The notes below the pieces were generated by a model. The model was not told the DNA's origin. It ran no database searches and saw only the letters and a list, made by a program, of their open reading frames with translations. Of a stretch of DNA of 64,000 bases, positions 1-10,925 are shown piece after piece; the first letter of the stretch is position 1, and each line of letters opens with the position of its first letter. The stretch is from Phytophthora quininea (taxonomy: Eukaryota > Oomycota > Peronosporomycetes > Peronosporales > Peronosporaceae), in NCBI GenBank assembly GCA_011947345.1, contig JAAVTG010000568.1, positions 372,001 to 436,000 of the forward strand, read 5' to 3'. Position numbers and translations under genes: made by a program.

Positions 1-408
1 GCCCAACAGACAAGAGTGAGTGATCCTGGACTTGGACATCTTGATGGGGACCGGGCCCGCCTCGGGGTCGAACGTTCGACTCGAGGGAAATTGGCGCCGG
101 CCCCGCTTCTCTCGCCCAGTCTCCATCGACGTATTTTCCCGCGCACCGTCGGCCGCGATGGTGAACGGCGACGAGGTCTGCTAACCCGTCGAGTTCTCGG
201 TCTTTTGTCGCTCGAACTCGGCCTTTCGGTTTGTCGTCCTGGCGGTCGAGGTGGGACCTGCATCTCAGCCGAACCGTCTTTGGCCCGCTGCAGCCGAGGC
301 AATAAATAAGAAGGCGGGTCTTCGAGGAGACCTCGTCCGGCAGAGCGGCAGTGGCTGCCAGTGGCGAAGAAGCCCCGACTTTCGGATCCGATCGACGCCC
401 ACACCGCA

Positions 409-1212
409 ATGGAGTCTTTCCAGCAGGCCATGGCCGACGCGACGGCCGCCGACGGCTCGAGCCGACGAACCGCCAGCCGGACGAGCACAAGTTCGGACTG
501 CCCTTCATCCTCAACGTGCCGGTCCGACGCAGCGCTCGCCAGTCGGCGCTGCGGGCCGGAACAGTTTTGATCGCGCCGTCGCACGTGACGTCCAGCACCA
601 CCGCTGCCGCCGCGGCGGACCCCAGACGGAGCTAACCAAGGAAGAGAAGAAGCGCCGCCGCACGTGCAAGTTCGAGGGCTGCCACAACTACATCGTGCAC
701 AAGGGGCTCTGCTGCCGCCACGGAGTACGTCGTCTGTCGTCTGTCAGCTGTCGGCCGGCCGACCTTCGCCTTGATAACCTTGAATTGAGCTGCCCAATCT
801 GACCAGCTGGCGATTGCTTAGGGCGGGAAGAAGTGCACGCTGGAAGGCTGCACCACCAGCGCCAAGCACCGGGGCTTGTGCTGGAAACATGGTGCGTGGG
901 ATGGATCTATTTGCTATTGGCAACAAACATAATGTTCGGGCGGTGGTCGCAGGCGGCTCGGTCGAATGCAAGGAGGACGGCTGCACCAAGAAAGCCAAGG
1001 CGCGCGGTCTGTGCTGGGCGCACGGTGGAGGCACCAAGTGCCGCAACGCCCAGTGCTCCAAGGTGGCGGTCTCCAACGGCTTCTGCTGGGCCCACGGCGG
1101 CGGCAAGCGCTGCGGATACCAAGGCTGCATCAAGCCTGCGTATCAGCGCACGCACAACTTCTGCGAGAAGCACTTCGTCCAGATGCGCGAGGAAAACTAC
1201 TGCGAGCTGTGA
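409..1212 (+). CDS. WRKY19-like Cys/His zinc-finger protein (gene A)
   Basis: Small protein of about 215 residues built from repeats of the form C-x4-C-x6-8-GLC-x2-HGGG, such as GLCWAHGGG and GFCWAHGGG. These repeats match the family annotated in oomycetes as WRKY transcription factor 19-like; the role is unproven, and nucleic-acid or protein binding is inference. I read three exons, 409-724, 822-891 and 953-1212, with gt..ag introns of 97 and 61 nt that restore the zinc-finger frame (KHG joins GGSVEC). The start ATG begins MESFQQAMADA. Two breaks are visible: a base missing near 458 relative to A', and a frame change near 623 in a C run that is present in both arms. No WRKY domain is present. 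Confidence 0.75.
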
Positions 1213-3528
1213 GTCTCCTCTCCTGTATCTTCGGGATGTGTCGGCAGTCGTGTCTGACGTTGTACTCTGTGTTCGTTGTGTACCAGATGAACTAGCGACG
1301 GCGACACGAATGTGGCTGCAGCAAGTTTCCAGTTTATAAATTGCGCTGCTCTCTCTGGTGGCGGGGAAAGCGACTGAGTACGGCACGACGGAATGTCTTC
1401 CTTCACGCCCCGCACGACCAGATAAATTGGTTCGCCGGAAAATCGTCACAGTCACGTGGACGATCTTTTCGAGCTTAGCTAAGAGCAACGGAATGGCTAC
1501 TAACCCGGTTGTAATCCAAGACGAGTGTGCGATTGGACTTTGGTTTGCTGTAGCTGTTGGGGTTTGATTGGTGTCTATTTCTTCTTGTGCTGGTATCGGG
1601 ATTGGAGACGTCACGGCATGTGACGAGACGACCACTTCAACCTGCACCATATGGATGCCTCAAACACCGGAATGCTGTCATTTCGCCGCCCGAAGCTCGT
1701 AGTGCTCTGAATCAGCAGTGGAAAAGATTGTTCCTACTTTTTTCAAGTTGAGCACACCGGATGATATCCAGTACGAATAATCGTTTTCCTCCAACCCGAT
1801 TTTTTTTTTTGCTTTTTTGCTTAGCGGATGAGGCCAGAACAAGAACCAAGATAATAGCCTCAAGCGCGGTTGTCATGGGGATCGAATTGATTCCTTGCAA
1901 TTTCTCTGGCGAAGTGATTGCTATTCTATTCGATCAAGAATTGGTCTACTACTCACCTGCGTATAGCAGTCGAAGTGAGTCGATCCCTTTTTTACTGTCT
2001 GCTTCTTTCTCTCTCTCTTTTTTTCTGACTTCTGAGCAGCTTTGATATTCAGGCAACGATACCATATCTCCAAACATATTGTCATTGGAAACAAGAAAGC
2101 AGACAGGGTTCCGCTATCGAGCCAGCACCATGAGACGACTTGGAAATTATGCTGGATGATTTCAACCGAATTTTGCCAGCGGAGCAATATTTGCCGCCTT
2201 CACAGAGCCCGTCAATTGATCGTAGTCGTGTAAATCACGGGAGCATGCTTTGCTGCAAATACAACAAACATTTCAGCCAACACATTATCTTGCTCCACGC
2301 TACACAATTTTTTTCCAGCGCCGAATTTTTAGCAAGACACGTTCCACATATTCCCTTCTATCTACTAGTAAATCAGTTTGCCTAGGAGATCGATTACGAC
2401 AAATGCTGACTGGTTCTAGGAGGTGGCGATCTGATACAGCAGCGTTGTCCGCTTTCTACGATCACTCAGCTTCATTTTGTTGTTGTCCCACGCGGCAGCA
2501 ACACCAACAGATCCCAACAGCAACTAGGAAAAATATCGCCGTTGGGCATAGACTTAAGCGACATCAATGCACCTCACTTCGAAAAGAAAAGAATTAGGAA
2601 AAATATGCCAGCTCGATGTATGTGGATTGCACGTGCTGGATAGATTTTGTCGACTTTTGGCGTGGCCAAGACGCTTGGGACGTGTCGAGCTGTTCGTACA
2701 TTCGACCGCCACGAGAACTTTAATATCTCGACATCCTATCTGGCTGTGGGAACTTGCATGGCAGCGTCCTGCACTCAGAAGACAAGAAAGTCCCATCCTT
2801 GAGGCAGGGAAGAACTACTCACTCGAGCCGATTGATGGCACCCCAGCTTTATGCGACTGACTTGGCAGGTTATGTAGCTGTGGTTGTTATATACTGTATG
2901 CCGCGGCGCGACCTTCCGACCGAATGCCAACAGCAGCTCGACTGGTGCTCTTTTTATCTGTGATGGAGAATCGCCGTCGTGGCCTTTTAGGCCGCTGCGT
3001 CCGGCAGAATTGCAGCAGACAGCAAGACACCGCTCTCTCTTGAATCCAACGCCGTCAGTCTTGCTTGAGCTTCTTGAAGACACGCCTTTAGTACCCAGTA
3101 CCGACCTGCGTCCAGTCGCTCCGGCGTTTAGACGGCTGATGAAAATCGTCCTCGCTGGTCGCACGTGGACAGCATCGGTGGACGGTTGACTCCCGGTCTC
3201 GTTCCGATGGTCGACGACTTTGGTCCGAGTTGGCGTGTGTTGAGTCTTCGTTCTGGTCGCTGCTGCGGCGTGTATCCACTGCAGTAGCTAGTTCCGAAGC
3301 AGGTCGGGTTACGTAACGAGCGACGGCAACTTGCAAGGCAGCTCGGCAGCCGAAGCAGCAACAGCGTGGTGAACTCCACGGTGAACACGCTATAAACAAC
3401 GGCGAAAGGCCGCGGGCTGGAGATCTTCGAGGACAGTACCCAAATTATGGGTCTGCCTGCCACATCCACAATCACAACAGCAACTTCAATTCAAATAAAT
3501 AGCATGTTCATTCGTGTTGCACGGTCTC

Positions 3529-4173
3529 CTAGGGGTTCTTGGGCTGGTGCTTGCTGCACAGGTTGTGCTTGCTCTGCGACGCCGGACGCCTGCAGCCTTC
3601 GAACGCGCAGCGCTTGCCGCCGCCGTGCGTCCAGCACAGCCCCTTGGAGATCGTCGTCTTCTGACACCCGCCCACCGAGCACTTGGAGCCGCCGCCGTGC
3701 GACCAGCACAGACCGCGGGACTTGGCGCCGCGTGTGCAGCCCTCCACCGTGCACATGGTCTGGCCGCCGTGCTTCCAGCAGAGGCCGCGGTGCTTGGCGC
3801 TGGCGGTGCAGCCGGGCATGGAGCACGCCTTGCCGCCGCCGTGGCGGAAGCAGAGCCCGCGGTCGATGGTGTAGTTGGAGCAGCCCTCGACGCAGCAGGC
3901 GCGGGCCGCGCGCTTCTGGGCGGTCGTCATTCTGGCCTTGCGGCGGGTCTGCTTGGCGACGGGGTGTTGCTTGGGCCGTGTTGACGGTTGCTGCTGCTGC
4001 GTCGACTGCGCCACGGGTGACGCCAGCGACTGTGCGTCGTCCAGGATAAATGCCAGCGAGAGCTTGGGGGTGCCGGGCGTCGTCGGGTGCTGGAGAGTGG
4101 CGCTGTCGGTGCTGCGCGGACTGAGCGCGAAGCTGGTGAAGACGGTGAGCGGGGGCAGCGCCAGACTGGTCAT
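3529..4173 (-). CDS. WRKY19-like Cys/His zinc-finger protein (gene B)
   Basis: Uninterrupted 214-residue ORF starting MTSLALPPLTVF. The N-terminal 80 residues are low-complexity and rich in Ser, Thr and Gln, followed by a basic patch (QTRRKARM). Then come five to six tandem units of the C-x4-C...GLC-x2-HGGG type ending KHNLCSKHQPKNP. It is the best-preserved member together with its mirror B'. The zinc-finger block is almost identical at DNA level to that of gene C, while the N-termini differ. Gene B is head-to-head with gene C across 2.07 kb. Function is unknown beyond the family resemblance. Confidence 0.85.
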   Translation of the reverse strand: MTSLALPPLTVFTSFALSPRSTDSATLQHPTTPGTPKLSLAFILDDAQSLASPVAQSTQQQQPSTRPKQHPVAKQTRRKARMTTAQKRAARACCVEGCSNYTIDRGLCFRHGGGKACSMPGCTASAKHRGLCWKHGGQTMCTVEGCTRGAKSRGLCWSHGGGSKCSVGGCQKTTISKGLCWTHGGGKRCAFEGCRRPASQSKHNLCSKHQPKNP

Positions 4174-4410
4174 GGTTTCCTGCGGTCGTCTATCGGTGGG
4201 CTGACGGCCTTCGGCGTGTGCGCGTTTTGCTGTTTGCACTCGGTGGTGATTCCGCTACTGCGGCTCCATCGGATGTCGTTTTGCTGTCAGCAAGAGCGCA
4301 CTCTGTCTAACGCTGCGCTGGCTGCGGCTTCACTCCTTGTCTATCCTGAAGTGGACAGCCGCCCGCCACGGCTCTGCATGCCGGCCGAACGTCGACCAAT
4401 CGCCGCTTTA

Positions 4411-4430
4411 CGAACAGCACAACATATCCT
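4411..4430 (-). promoter_or_regulatory. Shared upstream element of gene B
   Basis: On the minus strand this reads AGGATATGTTGTGCTGTTCG, 238-257 nt upstream of the gene B ATG. Gene C has a 19/20 match in the same orientation 247-266 nt upstream of its ATG. Conservation inside otherwise different upstream DNA suggests a regulatory site; no experimental function is known to me. Confidence 0.45.
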
Positions 4431-4701
4431 CTCGTGTGCCACAGTCAACGTGGGTATCAGGGCATCTTCCGAGATGCAACACTTGCGCTGAGTATGCTCC
4501 GATGTGCTCGGCACGAACAGAAAACGCTGCGACACAAGTTGGTGCAATCGGCTTGTCTTTTGTATCGCAGGTCACCGAGTTCTGAGCCAGGCCTCCCCAA
4601 AGAGAAAGGAGCCGCCACGCCGAGGATCTCCGCACGTAGCAGAGACGCCAGACGTTGACTCGGCATTGTAATACCGATCCAGCCCCTCTTAGCCCTCCTT
4701 G

Positions 4702-4723
4702 CTTCTTCTTCTTCTTCTTCTTC
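4702..4723 (+). repeat. (CTT)n microsatellite
   Basis: Seven CTT units and one extra C in the long spacer between genes B and C. The mirrored tract is at 9730-9751. Confidence 0.9.
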
Positions 4724-6185
4724 TAGACCATCGGATCTATCAGGACGGCAAGTTCAGATAGCAGAGCGCTGTAAGGTTCTGCAGGTGTCTACTAGCATCC
4801 AGCCGCGATGGATTCGGCAAGCTTCGAGCTCCGAAGCCCGGGACGGCCAGCGAATCCCCTATTTCTGGCTGACACGTATCGGTAGGACACCGCCACGACG
4901 CCGCTGCCATCTGGGCGTCGTTGGCCGAGTGCGACTTGTGAAAAGCCACACGCGCTGCCTGGCGTGGGCAGCAGCACCCCGGCTCGATCTCTGCGCCTCG
5001 CTTGCGTGGCGTTGACAACAACGACCAGTGGACGGATGCTCTGGATTTTGATCGACGCGCCCAAGGAGCGGCAAGATTTGGATCACAGTGCACGCCGCCA
5101 CTAAATAGCACTGGTTCGTCAAAAGTGTTGTGACTCGGTGCCGCTCGACTTGTGTCGAACTTGTGGAGCTGCATACAGTACATATCCTCGTGAGTGTTTA
5201 CAACGAAGCTGCCTGTTTGTCAAGGCGAGGGCAACTCGCCGGTCGACGTGAGGCTGCAACCTTTGGCATTTAGCTGCCCGTGGCTCTTGAATATCCTGCG
5301 CAGAATCGGGCCGTCCCTGAGATATACTTGCTCGGTGTTCCGACGGATCGTGTCCACGACGGCGGCGAGCCGAGCATGGCTTCAACGGCGGCTGCATCGG
5401 CATAGTATCCTGCGGGGACGCGTTGGCGCTGATTTGTCGCGGCGTTCAATGACATTGTCCGCGGCGTTGGATCTCCGATCGCTGCTGTGTTGCCTTGACA
5501 TGCCGACCGGCCCGGTCTCAGCAGCTCAGCTGCATTGACAACGCTGCTGTGGTCGTCCGCGTCGGCGCGCTGCTCTTGCAGTCGCCGCCGAAAAGAAAGT
5601 CGACAACAGCCGAGTCGCGTCGCCGGTGGCGCCGCGCCTCCACAACACAGCCATGCCCACTTTGCAATGGCGGCACAGTGTAGTCTGTCTGCCAGCGCAA
5701 TATCCATGGGAATCCCATTGGGATGGCACTGCAGTACATCCATAGAGACTCATGTTGGTCGCCGAGAAGGACATCGCCTCGATCGTCTTCTGTCTGCTGC
5801 TGTCGCTCGTTGTCCAAGCTGGCGACGCTTACCTCCACGTGCTGCCGCGCGACCGAGGCGAACAGAAAGAAGAGGCGTCGCAGCGAGGACGGCGAGCCCG
5901 CCCGATCATGAGATGCACGGCAAGAACAGCAAAGCGCTGCCAGGTGGGCTGGCTGCCCGATACAGTCTCCAAGGCGAAAGGATAGGTTGTGCTGTTCGTG
6001 CCGCGGGGCTCCCCAGCTGCCGCTGCAGCCAGAAAACGGCGGCCCCAGCATGTCCACGCAGGATCGCCCAAGATCGCCGAGCACTTCTCGCAGCGTTTGA
6101 CAGCGCCCGGCCGGAGCAACATCTTGGCGAGGCGCGATTACTGCCATCAACTCGGGCGCCGGACTGTAGAAACGAGCTGGGACGG
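4724..6185. other. Intergenic region between genes B and C, no gene seen
   Basis: Several ORFs of 60-237 codons occur on both strands, but they overlap each other, lack recognisable domains and shift frame between the two palindrome arms. I see no supportable gene. The region probably holds the divergent upstream sequences of B and C. The mirror is about 8257-9729. Confidence 0.5.
5979..5998 (+). promoter_or_regulatory. Shared upstream element of gene C
   Basis: AGGATAGGTTGTGCTGTTCG, differing at one base from the gene B element and placed at nearly the same distance from the ATG (247-266 nt). It has the same orientation relative to its gene. Confidence 0.45.
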
Positions 6186-6203
6186 GCTCATTCCTCAATT
6201 CCC
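6186..6203 (+). promoter_or_regulatory. Oomycete initiator-type core promoter of gene C
   Basis: GCTCATTCCTCAATTCCC lies 42-59 nt upstream of the gene C ATG and fits the known oomycete Inr pattern (GCTCATT followed by CAWTT). The mirrored copy for C' is at 8238-8255 on the minus strand. Confidence 0.6.
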
Positions 6204-6244
6204 TGCTTTGCTCGCAGCTCCTCGATCAAAGTATCAAGACAGAC

Positions 6245-6929
6245 ATGAGCAGCATCGCACTTCCCCGCTGCGGGCCTTCGCGGGCTTCGCGCTGGCACCT
6301 CGAGCCAACCCGTGGGTGACCGGTTCGCGAGCCCGATGGTGTTCCACCCGGCGCCGCGGTCGCCCAAGTTCTCGCTGTCCTTCATCCTGTACGACAGCCA
6401 GCCGTTGACGCCGCCGGGAGCCATCCGAAGCGAGGCTAAGGCGGCACCGACGCAGCACCCCGTGAACAAGGAGCGCAAACGCAGGCGCAAATGACCCCGA
6501 GGAGAAGCGCGCGGCCCGTTCTTGCTGCGTCGAGGGCTGCTCCAACTACACCATCGACCGCGGGCTCTGCTTCCGCCACGGCGGCGGCAAGGCGTGCTCC
6601 ATGCCCGGCTGCACCGCCAGCGCCAAGCACCGCGGCCTCTGCTGGAAGCACGGCGGCCAGACCATGTGCACGGTGGAGGGCTGCACACGCGGCGCCAAGT
6701 CCCGCGGTCTGTGCTGGTCGCACGGCGGCGGCTCCAAGTGCTCGGTGGGCGGGTGTCAGAAGACGACGATCTCCAAGGGGCTGTGCTGGACGCACGGCGG
6801 CGGCAGCGCTGCGCGTTCGAAGGCTGCAGGCGTCCGGCGTCGCAGAGCAAGCACAACCTGTGCAGCAAGCACCAGCCTAAGAGGGCGAGGGTGGCTGTGG
6901 TCCCTACTGCTATTACCTACTCGCCGTGA
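6245..6929 (+). CDS. WRKY19-like Cys/His zinc-finger protein (gene C)
   Basis: Starts MSSIALPPLRAF and ends in the frame PTAITYSP, with the same zinc-finger array as gene B and a C-terminal extension after HQPK. In this arm the frame is broken by missing bases: one C near 6310, an A and a C near 6487-6495, and an A near 6806. The right-arm copy C' has the longer run at each of these places and reads through them. The breaks are therefore more likely sequencing errors or very recent decay than old pseudogenization. The N-terminal half (FSLSFILYDSQP) is distantly similar to that of gene B (LSLAFILDDAQS). Confidence 0.7.
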
Positions 6930-7000
6930 ACGCGCTGGGGGATTGGCGTATGATAACGCGAAATTGAAATGTACACTAGTATCCTTTGTCATCCTTTTCG

Positions 7001-7438
7001 TGCTATCTCTTTGCACTTTGTTTGCGTGAGCTGCTCGAGCGCAATTGTTGTCGGCAATATTGTGGCGAGAGATCCATTGGGGAACTCGAGTAGTTAGCAG
7101 TTCGCCGCGGAAATGTTTGCCTCGTCCTTTCCAGATCGCGAAATTAAACGGCAATTGTTAACTATTTCGCAGAACCAGTTATATGCTGTGGCTGACAGTG
7201 CACGAAAGGAAAAGCTACTTGCACGAAAGCTTCAACAGCTACAGGTATTTAAGTAGGTTTTGCTGCCAAAACATCGTGTTGAGCTTTGATCAGAACGGTG
7301 ATCCTTGGATGGGAACCTTTCGTGTGAAAATGCATTCGTGATGAATTTTCAACCAGGAGTCAAGCACATTGCCAATCTTCAGTCTCAACGTACAACTACC
7401 ACTAAATTTGATAACACGAAGCACAGCCAAACGATATT
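7001..7438. other. Unique loop between the palindrome arms
   Basis: About 438 nt that do not pair with each other: immediately after the shared end (atcctttt) the left side reads cgtgctatc while the mirrored right side reads aatatcgtt. It is AT-richer than the arms and holds no ORF or RNA gene that I can support. A unique loop argues against a simple read fold-back artefact. Confidence 0.8.
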
Positions 7439-7507
7439 AAAAGGATGACAAAGGATACTAGTGTACATTTCAATTTCGCGCTATCATACGCCAATCCCCC
7501 AGCGCGT

Positions 7508-8196
7508 TCACGGCGAGTAGGTAATAGCAGTAGGGACCACAGCCACCCTCGCCCTCTTAGGCTGGTGCTTGCTGCACAGGTTGTGCTTGCTCTGCGACGC
7601 CGGACGCCTGCAGCCTTCGAACGCGCAGCGCTTGCCGCCGCCGTGCGTCCAGCACAGCCCCTTGAGATCGTCGTCTTCTGACACCCGCCCACCGAGCACT
7701 TGGAGCCGCCGCCGTGCGACCAGCACAGACCGCGGGACTTGGCGCCGCGTGTGCAGCCCTCCACCGTGCACATGGTCTGGCCGCCGTGCTTCCAGCAGAG
7801 GCCGCGGTGCTTGGCGCTGGCGGTGCAGCCGGGCATGGAGCACGCCTTGCCGCCGCCGTGGCGGAAGCAGAGCCCGCGGTCGATGGTGTAGTTGGAGCAG
7901 CCCTCGACGCAGCAAGAACGGGCCGCGCGCTTCTCCTCGGGGGTCATTTTGCGCCTGCGTTTGCGCTCCTTGTTCACGGGGTGCTGCGTCGGTGCCGCCT
8001 TAGCCTCGCTTCGGATGGCTCCCGGCGGCGTCAACGGCTGGCTGTCGTACAGGATGAAGGACAGCGAGAACTTGGGCGACCGCGGCGCCGGGTGGAACAC
8101 CATCGGGCTCGCGAACCGGTCACCCACGGGGTTGGCTCGAGGTGCCAGCGCGAAGCCCGCGAAGGCCCGCAGCGGGGGAAGTGCGATGCTGCTCAT
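7508..8196 (-). CDS. WRKY19-like Cys/His zinc-finger protein (gene C')
   Basis: Mirror copy of gene C. The frame is open from MSSIALPP through the basic patch (ERKRRRKM) and most zinc-finger units, and breaks only once, near 7661, where a C present in the left arm (atctccaagg) is missing. Past that point the second frame continues to the same C-terminus, TYSP. Left and right copies each carry different single-base losses, so a consensus of both would be intact. The role is unknown, as for the other members. Confidence 0.75.
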
Positions 8197-8237
8197 GTCT
8201 GTCTTGATACTTTGATCGAGGAGCTGCGAGCAAAGCA

Positions 8238-8255
8238 GGGAATTGAGGAATGAGC
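8238..8255 (-). promoter_or_regulatory. Oomycete initiator-type core promoter of gene C'
   Basis: Mirror of 6186-6203, identical and the same distance from the C' ATG. Confidence 0.6.
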
Positions 8256-8448
8256 CCGTCCCAGCTCGTTTCTACAGTCCGGCGCGCCCGAGTTGATGGC
8301 AGTAATCGCGCCTCGCCAAGATGTTGCTCCGGCCGGGCGCTGTCAAACGCTGCGAGAAGTGCTCGGCGATCTTGGGCGATCCTGCGTGGACATGCTGGGG
8401 CCGCCGTTTTTCTGGCTGCAGCGGCAGCTGGTGGGGAGCCCCGCGGCA

Positions 8449-8468
8449 CGAACAGCACAACCTATCCT
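8449..8468 (-). promoter_or_regulatory. Shared upstream element of gene C'
   Basis: Mirror of 5979-5998, identical in sequence, about 253-272 nt upstream of the C' ATG. Confidence 0.45.
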
Positions 8469-9729
8469 TTCGCCTTGGAGACTGTATCGGGCAGCCAGCC
8501 CACCTGGCAGCGCTTTGCTGTTCTTGCCGTGCATCTCATGATCGGGCGGGCTCGCCGTCCTCGCTGCGACGCCTCTTCTTTCTGTTCGCCTCGGTCGCGC
8601 GGCAGCACGTGGAGGTAAGCGTCGCCAGCTTGGACAACGAGCGACAGCAGCAGACAGAAGACGATCGAGGCGATGTCCTTCTCGGCGACCAACATGAGTC
8701 TCTATGGATGTACTGCAGTGCCATCCCAATGGGATTCCCATGGATATTGCGCTGGCAGACAGACTACACTGTGCCGCCATTGCAAAGTGGGCATGGCTGT
8801 GTTGTGGAGGCGCGGCGCCACCGGCGACGCGACTCGGCTGTTGTCGACTTGCACACCTCTTTCGGCGGCGACTGCAAGAGCAGCGCGCCGACGCGGACGA
8901 CCACAGCAGCGTTGTCAATGCAGCTGAGCTGCTGAGACCGGGCCGGTCGGCATGTCAAGGCAACACAGCAGCGATCGGAGATCCAACGCCGCGGACAATG
9001 TCATTGAACGCCGCGACAAATCAGCGCCAACGCGTCCCCGCAGGATACTATGCCGATGCAGCCGCCGTTGAAGCCATGCTCGGCTCGCCGCCGTCGTGGA
9101 CACGATCCGTCGGAACACCGAGCAAGTATATCTCAGGGACGGCCCGATTCTGCGCAGGATATTCAAGAGCCACGGGCAGCTAAATGCCAAAGGTTGCAGC
9201 CTCACGTCGACCGGCGAGTTGCCCTCGCCTTGACAAACAGGCAGCTTCGTTGTAAACACTCACGAGGATATGTACTGTATGCAGCTCCACAAGTTCGACA
9301 CAAGTCGAGCGGCACCGAGTCACAACACTTTTGACGAACCAGTGCTATTTAGTGGCGGCGTGCACTGTGATCCAAATCTTGCCGCTCCTTGGGCGCGTCG
9401 ATCAAAATCCAGAGCATCCGTCCACTGGTCGTTGTTGTCAACGCCACGCAAGCGAGGCGCAGAGATCGAGCCGGGGTGCTGCTGCCCACGCCAGGCAGCG
9501 CGTGTGGCTTTTCACAAGTCGCACTCGGCCAACGACGCCCAGATGGCAGCGGCGTCGTGGCGGTGTCCTACCGATACGTGTCAGCCAGAAATAGGGGATT
9601 CGCTGGCCGTCCCGGGCTTCGGAGCTCGAAGCTTGCCGAATCCATCGCGGCTGGATGCTAGTAGACACCTGCAGAACCTTACAGCGCTCTGCTATCTGAA
9701 CTTGCCGTCCTGATAGATCCGATGGTCTA

Positions 9730-9751
9730 GAAGAAGAAGAAGAAGAAGAAG
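9730..9751 (+). repeat. (GAA)n microsatellite
   Basis: Mirror of the CTT tract at 4702-4723, with the same number of units. Confidence 0.9.
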
Positions 9752-10023
9752 CAAGGAGGGCTAAGAGGGGCTGGATCGGTATTACAATGCCGAGTCAACG
9801 TCTGGCGTCTCTGCTACGTGCGGAGATCCTCGGCGTGGCGGCTCCTTTCTCTTTGGGGGAGGCCTGGCTCAGAACTCGGTGACCTGCGATACAAAAGACA
9901 AGCCGATTGCACCAACTTGTGTCGCAGCGTTTTCTGTTCGTGCCGAGCACATCGGAGCATACTCAGCGCAAGTGTTGCATCTCGGAAGATGCCCTGATAC
10001 CCACGTTGACTGTGGCACACGAG

Positions 10024-10043
10024 AGGATATGTTGTGCTGTTCG
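10024..10043 (+). promoter_or_regulatory. Shared upstream element of gene B'
   Basis: AGGATATGTTGTGCTGTTCG, 238-257 nt upstream of the B' ATG; mirror of 4411-4430. Confidence 0.45.
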
Positions 10044-10280
10044 TAAAGCGGCGATTGGTCGACGTTCGGCCGGCATGCAGAGCCGTGGCGGGCGGCTGTC
10101 CACTTCAGGATAGACAAGGAGTGAAGCCGCAGCCAGCGCAGCGTTAGACAGAGTGCGCTCTTGCTGACAGCAAAACGACATCCGATGGAGCCGCAGTAGC
10201 GGAATCACCACCGAGTGCAAACAGCAAAACGCGCACACGCCGAAGGCCGTCAGCCCACCGATAGACGACCGCAGGAAACC

Positions 10281-10925
10281 ATGACCAGTCTGGCGCTGCC
10301 CCCGCTCACCGTCTTCACCAGCTTCGCGCTCAGTCCGCGCAGCACCGACAGCGCCACTCTCCAGCACCCGACGACGCCCGGCACCCCCAAGCTCTCGCTG
10401 GCATTTATCCTGGACGACGCACAGTCGCTGGCGTCACCCGTGGCGCAGTCGACGCAGCAGCAGCAACCGTCAACACGGCCCAAGCAACACCCCGTCGCCA
10501 AGCAGACCCGCCGCAAGGCCAGAATGACGACCGCCCAGAAGCGCGCGGCCCGCGCCTGCTGCGTCGAGGGCTGCTCCAACTACACCATCGACCGCGGGCT
10601 CTGCTTCCGCCACGGCGGCGGCAAGGCGTGCTCCATGCCCGGCTGCACCGCCAGCGCCAAGCACCGCGGCCTCTGCTGGAAGCACGGCGGCCAGACCATG
10701 TGCACGGTGGAGGGCTGCACACGCGGCGCCAAGTCCCGCGGTCTGTGCTGGTCGCACGGCGGCGGCTCCAAGTGCTCGGTGGGCGGGTGTCAGAAGACGA
10801 CGATCTCCAAGGGGCTGTGCTGGACGCACGGCGGCGGCAAGCGCTGCGCGTTCGAAGGCTGCAGGCGTCCGGCGTCGCAGAGCAAGCACAACCTGTGCAG
10901 CAAGCACCAGCCCAAGAACCCCTAG
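10281..10925 (+). CDS. WRKY19-like Cys/His zinc-finger protein (gene B')
   Basis: Same 214-residue protein as gene B, with the same start (MTSLALPP) and the same end (KNP). Its uninterrupted frame shows that at least one member per arm is intact. The repeats include GLCFRHGGG, GLCWKHGGQ, GLCWSHGGG and GLCWTHGGG. The one imperfect unit, ending HGGQ, is shared by B and C and supports a common, recently homogenised array. Confidence 0.85.
   Translation: MTSLALPPLTVFTSFALSPRSTDSATLQHPTTPGTPKLSLAFILDDAQSLASPVAQSTQQQQPSTRPKQHPVAKQTRRKARMTTAQKRAARACCVEGCSNYTIDRGLCFRHGGGKACSMPGCTASAKHRGLCWKHGGQTMCTVEGCTRGAKSRGLCWSHGGGSKCSVGGCQKTTISKGLCWTHGGGKRCAFEGCRRPASQSKHNLCSKHQPKNP

Larger units (their letters stand above)
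1..7000 (+). repeat. Left arm of 14.4-kb palindrome
   Basis: This stretch reappears in reverse complement at 7439-14443; position 1 pairs with about 14443 and position 7000 with about 7439. Pairing covers genes and intergenic DNA alike, and differences are mostly 1-nt homopolymer changes plus a few short real indels, for example near 5592/8855 and 6010/8430. The arm runs off the left edge, so its full length is unknown. It contains zinc-finger genes A, B and C. Between gene A and gene B (1213-3528) I see only AT-rich sequence, a poly-T tract near 1801 and no supportable gene. Confidence 0.95.

Noticed and set aside
409..1212. Calling genes A-C true WRKY transcription factors
   Set aside because: No WRKYGQK domain is present. 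Only the Cys/His repeats shared with proteins annotated WRKY19-like are seen.
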